Source: Planctomycetota bacterium
GTDB taxonomy: Bacteria > Planctomycetota > UBA1135
Assembly: GCA_027623585.1 (NCBI GenBank)
Contig: JAQBVK010000018.1
Span: 1-15,803 of the forward strand
Direction: 5' to 3'
DNA: 15,803 nucleotides
A program made the translations under genes and the position numbers. Numbering within the stretch: the stretch's first letter is position 1; the number at the start of each line of letters is the position of its first letter. Below the pieces are notes generated by a model that saw only the letters and a list, made by a program, of their open reading frames with translations, had not been told where the DNA came from and ran no database searches. Below are positions 15,439 through 15,803 of the stretch, piece by piece.

Positions 15439-15803
15439 ATGATGCTCGTTCACGAGGTGGCGGCGCGCGACGGTCTTCAGAACGAGCGCATCGCGCTGAC
15501 GACGGCGCAGAAGCTGGAGTTGCTGCGGCTGCTGGCGGCGGCGCGACCGGATTCGCTAGAGGTGACTTCTTTCGTGCGCCCGGACGCGATTCCGCAGCTC
15601 GCCGACGCGGACGAACTTTGCGCGATGCTGAAAACCGCGCCGTGGCGGACGGGCTTGAGTCTGGTCGGCTTGGTGATGAACATGCGGGGCTACGCGCGAT
15701 TTCGTGCCGCCAGCCTCGACGCGATGACCGCGGTGGTGGGGGCGAACGAAGCTTTCTCGCAGGCGAACTCCGGCATGGAGATCGCGCGCGCGGTGGCGGT
15801 GAA
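15439..15803 (+). CDS. Hydroxymethylglutaryl-CoA lyase-type protein (partial, cut by window edge)
   Basis: This is the N-terminal 121 residues of a DRE-TIM metallolyase. HMG-CoA lyase cleaves HMG-CoA to acetyl-CoA and acetoacetate, the last step of leucine breakdown. The catalytic Arg-Asp pair appears in VHEVAARDGLQNE (R10, D11), the substrate-contact Glu in SLEVTSFVRPDAIPQLAD (E41), and the barrel strands continue through TGLSLVGLVMNMRGYARF. The FV-x-P-x-x-I/V-P-Q-x-A-D run is characteristic of HMG-CoA lyases rather than isopropylmalate or homocitrate synthases. The later metal His pair and the active-site Cys lie beyond the window, so activity cannot be judged. The usual V-G-P-R-D-G-L-Q-N-E is here V-A-A-R-D-G-L-Q-N-E, a modest deviation. 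It is separated from the TerC gene by a hairpin and has its own strong ribosome binding site, so it probably begins a new transcription unit. Confidence 0.88.
   Translation, partial: MMLVHEVAARDGLQNERIALTTAQKLELLRLLAAARPDSLEVTSFVRPDAIPQLADADELCAMLKTAPWRTGLSLVGLVMNMRGYARFRAASLDAMTAVVGANEAFSQANSGMEIARAVAV

Noticed and set aside
1..15803. tRNA or rRNA genes, CRISPR arrays, insertion sequences and phage genes.
   Set aside because: Nothing with direct-repeat spacing, transposase motifs or tRNA-like structure was seen; gaps between genes are 129 bp or less.

Overview
The window is GC-rich and almost fully coding (the largest gap is about 130 bp). It reads as chromosome from a Gram-negative, oligotroph-type bacterium. 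The gene mix points to Planctomycetota or a similar deep-branching lineage: very large membrane-anchored proteins built of carboxypeptidase-regulatory-like repeats, an exported DUF1579 protein, an exported M28 aminopeptidase with a PDZ domain, and a WaaP-type LPS kinase. The phylum is an inference, because no rRNA or marker gene is present. No tRNA, CRISPR array, insertion sequence or phage gene was found.

Layout. Minus strand, in transcription order: an intact glutamate dehydrogenase (12553-11276); a second glutamate dehydrogenase paralogue that has lost its substrate-binding and catalytic lysines (11283-9982, overlapping the first by 8 bp); a 6-repeat carboxypeptidase-regulatory-like membrane protein (9950-7911); and an exported M28/PDZ peptidase (7852-6602). 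After a small plus-strand gene for an exported protein (5968-6627) comes a second minus-strand run: a 1040-residue carboxypeptidase-regulatory-like protein (5947-2825), an EamA transporter (2789-1884), a biotin carboxylase (1840-497) and an exported DUF1579 protein (489 to the window edge) that carries an in-frame TAA. Plus strand at the right end: a WaaP-like LPS kinase (12683-13588), a GT4 glycosyltransferase (13612-14661), a TerC-family membrane protein (14649-15389), a perfect hairpin with a T-run, then the start of an HMG-CoA-lyase-type gene (15439 to the window edge).

How they fit together. The two dehydrogenase genes look translationally coupled. They resemble a catalytic-plus-regulatory pair, like the hetero-oligomeric glutamate dehydrogenase of Thermus thermophilus, and this is the most interesting system in the window. 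The kinase and glycosyltransferase genes form an LPS-core decoration pair. The two repeat proteins and the peptidase are all exported or membrane-anchored and probably serve the cell envelope. Biotin carboxylase and the HMG-CoA-lyase-type protein could both belong to leucine or acyl-CoA catabolism, but they lie 13 kb apart and that link is weak.
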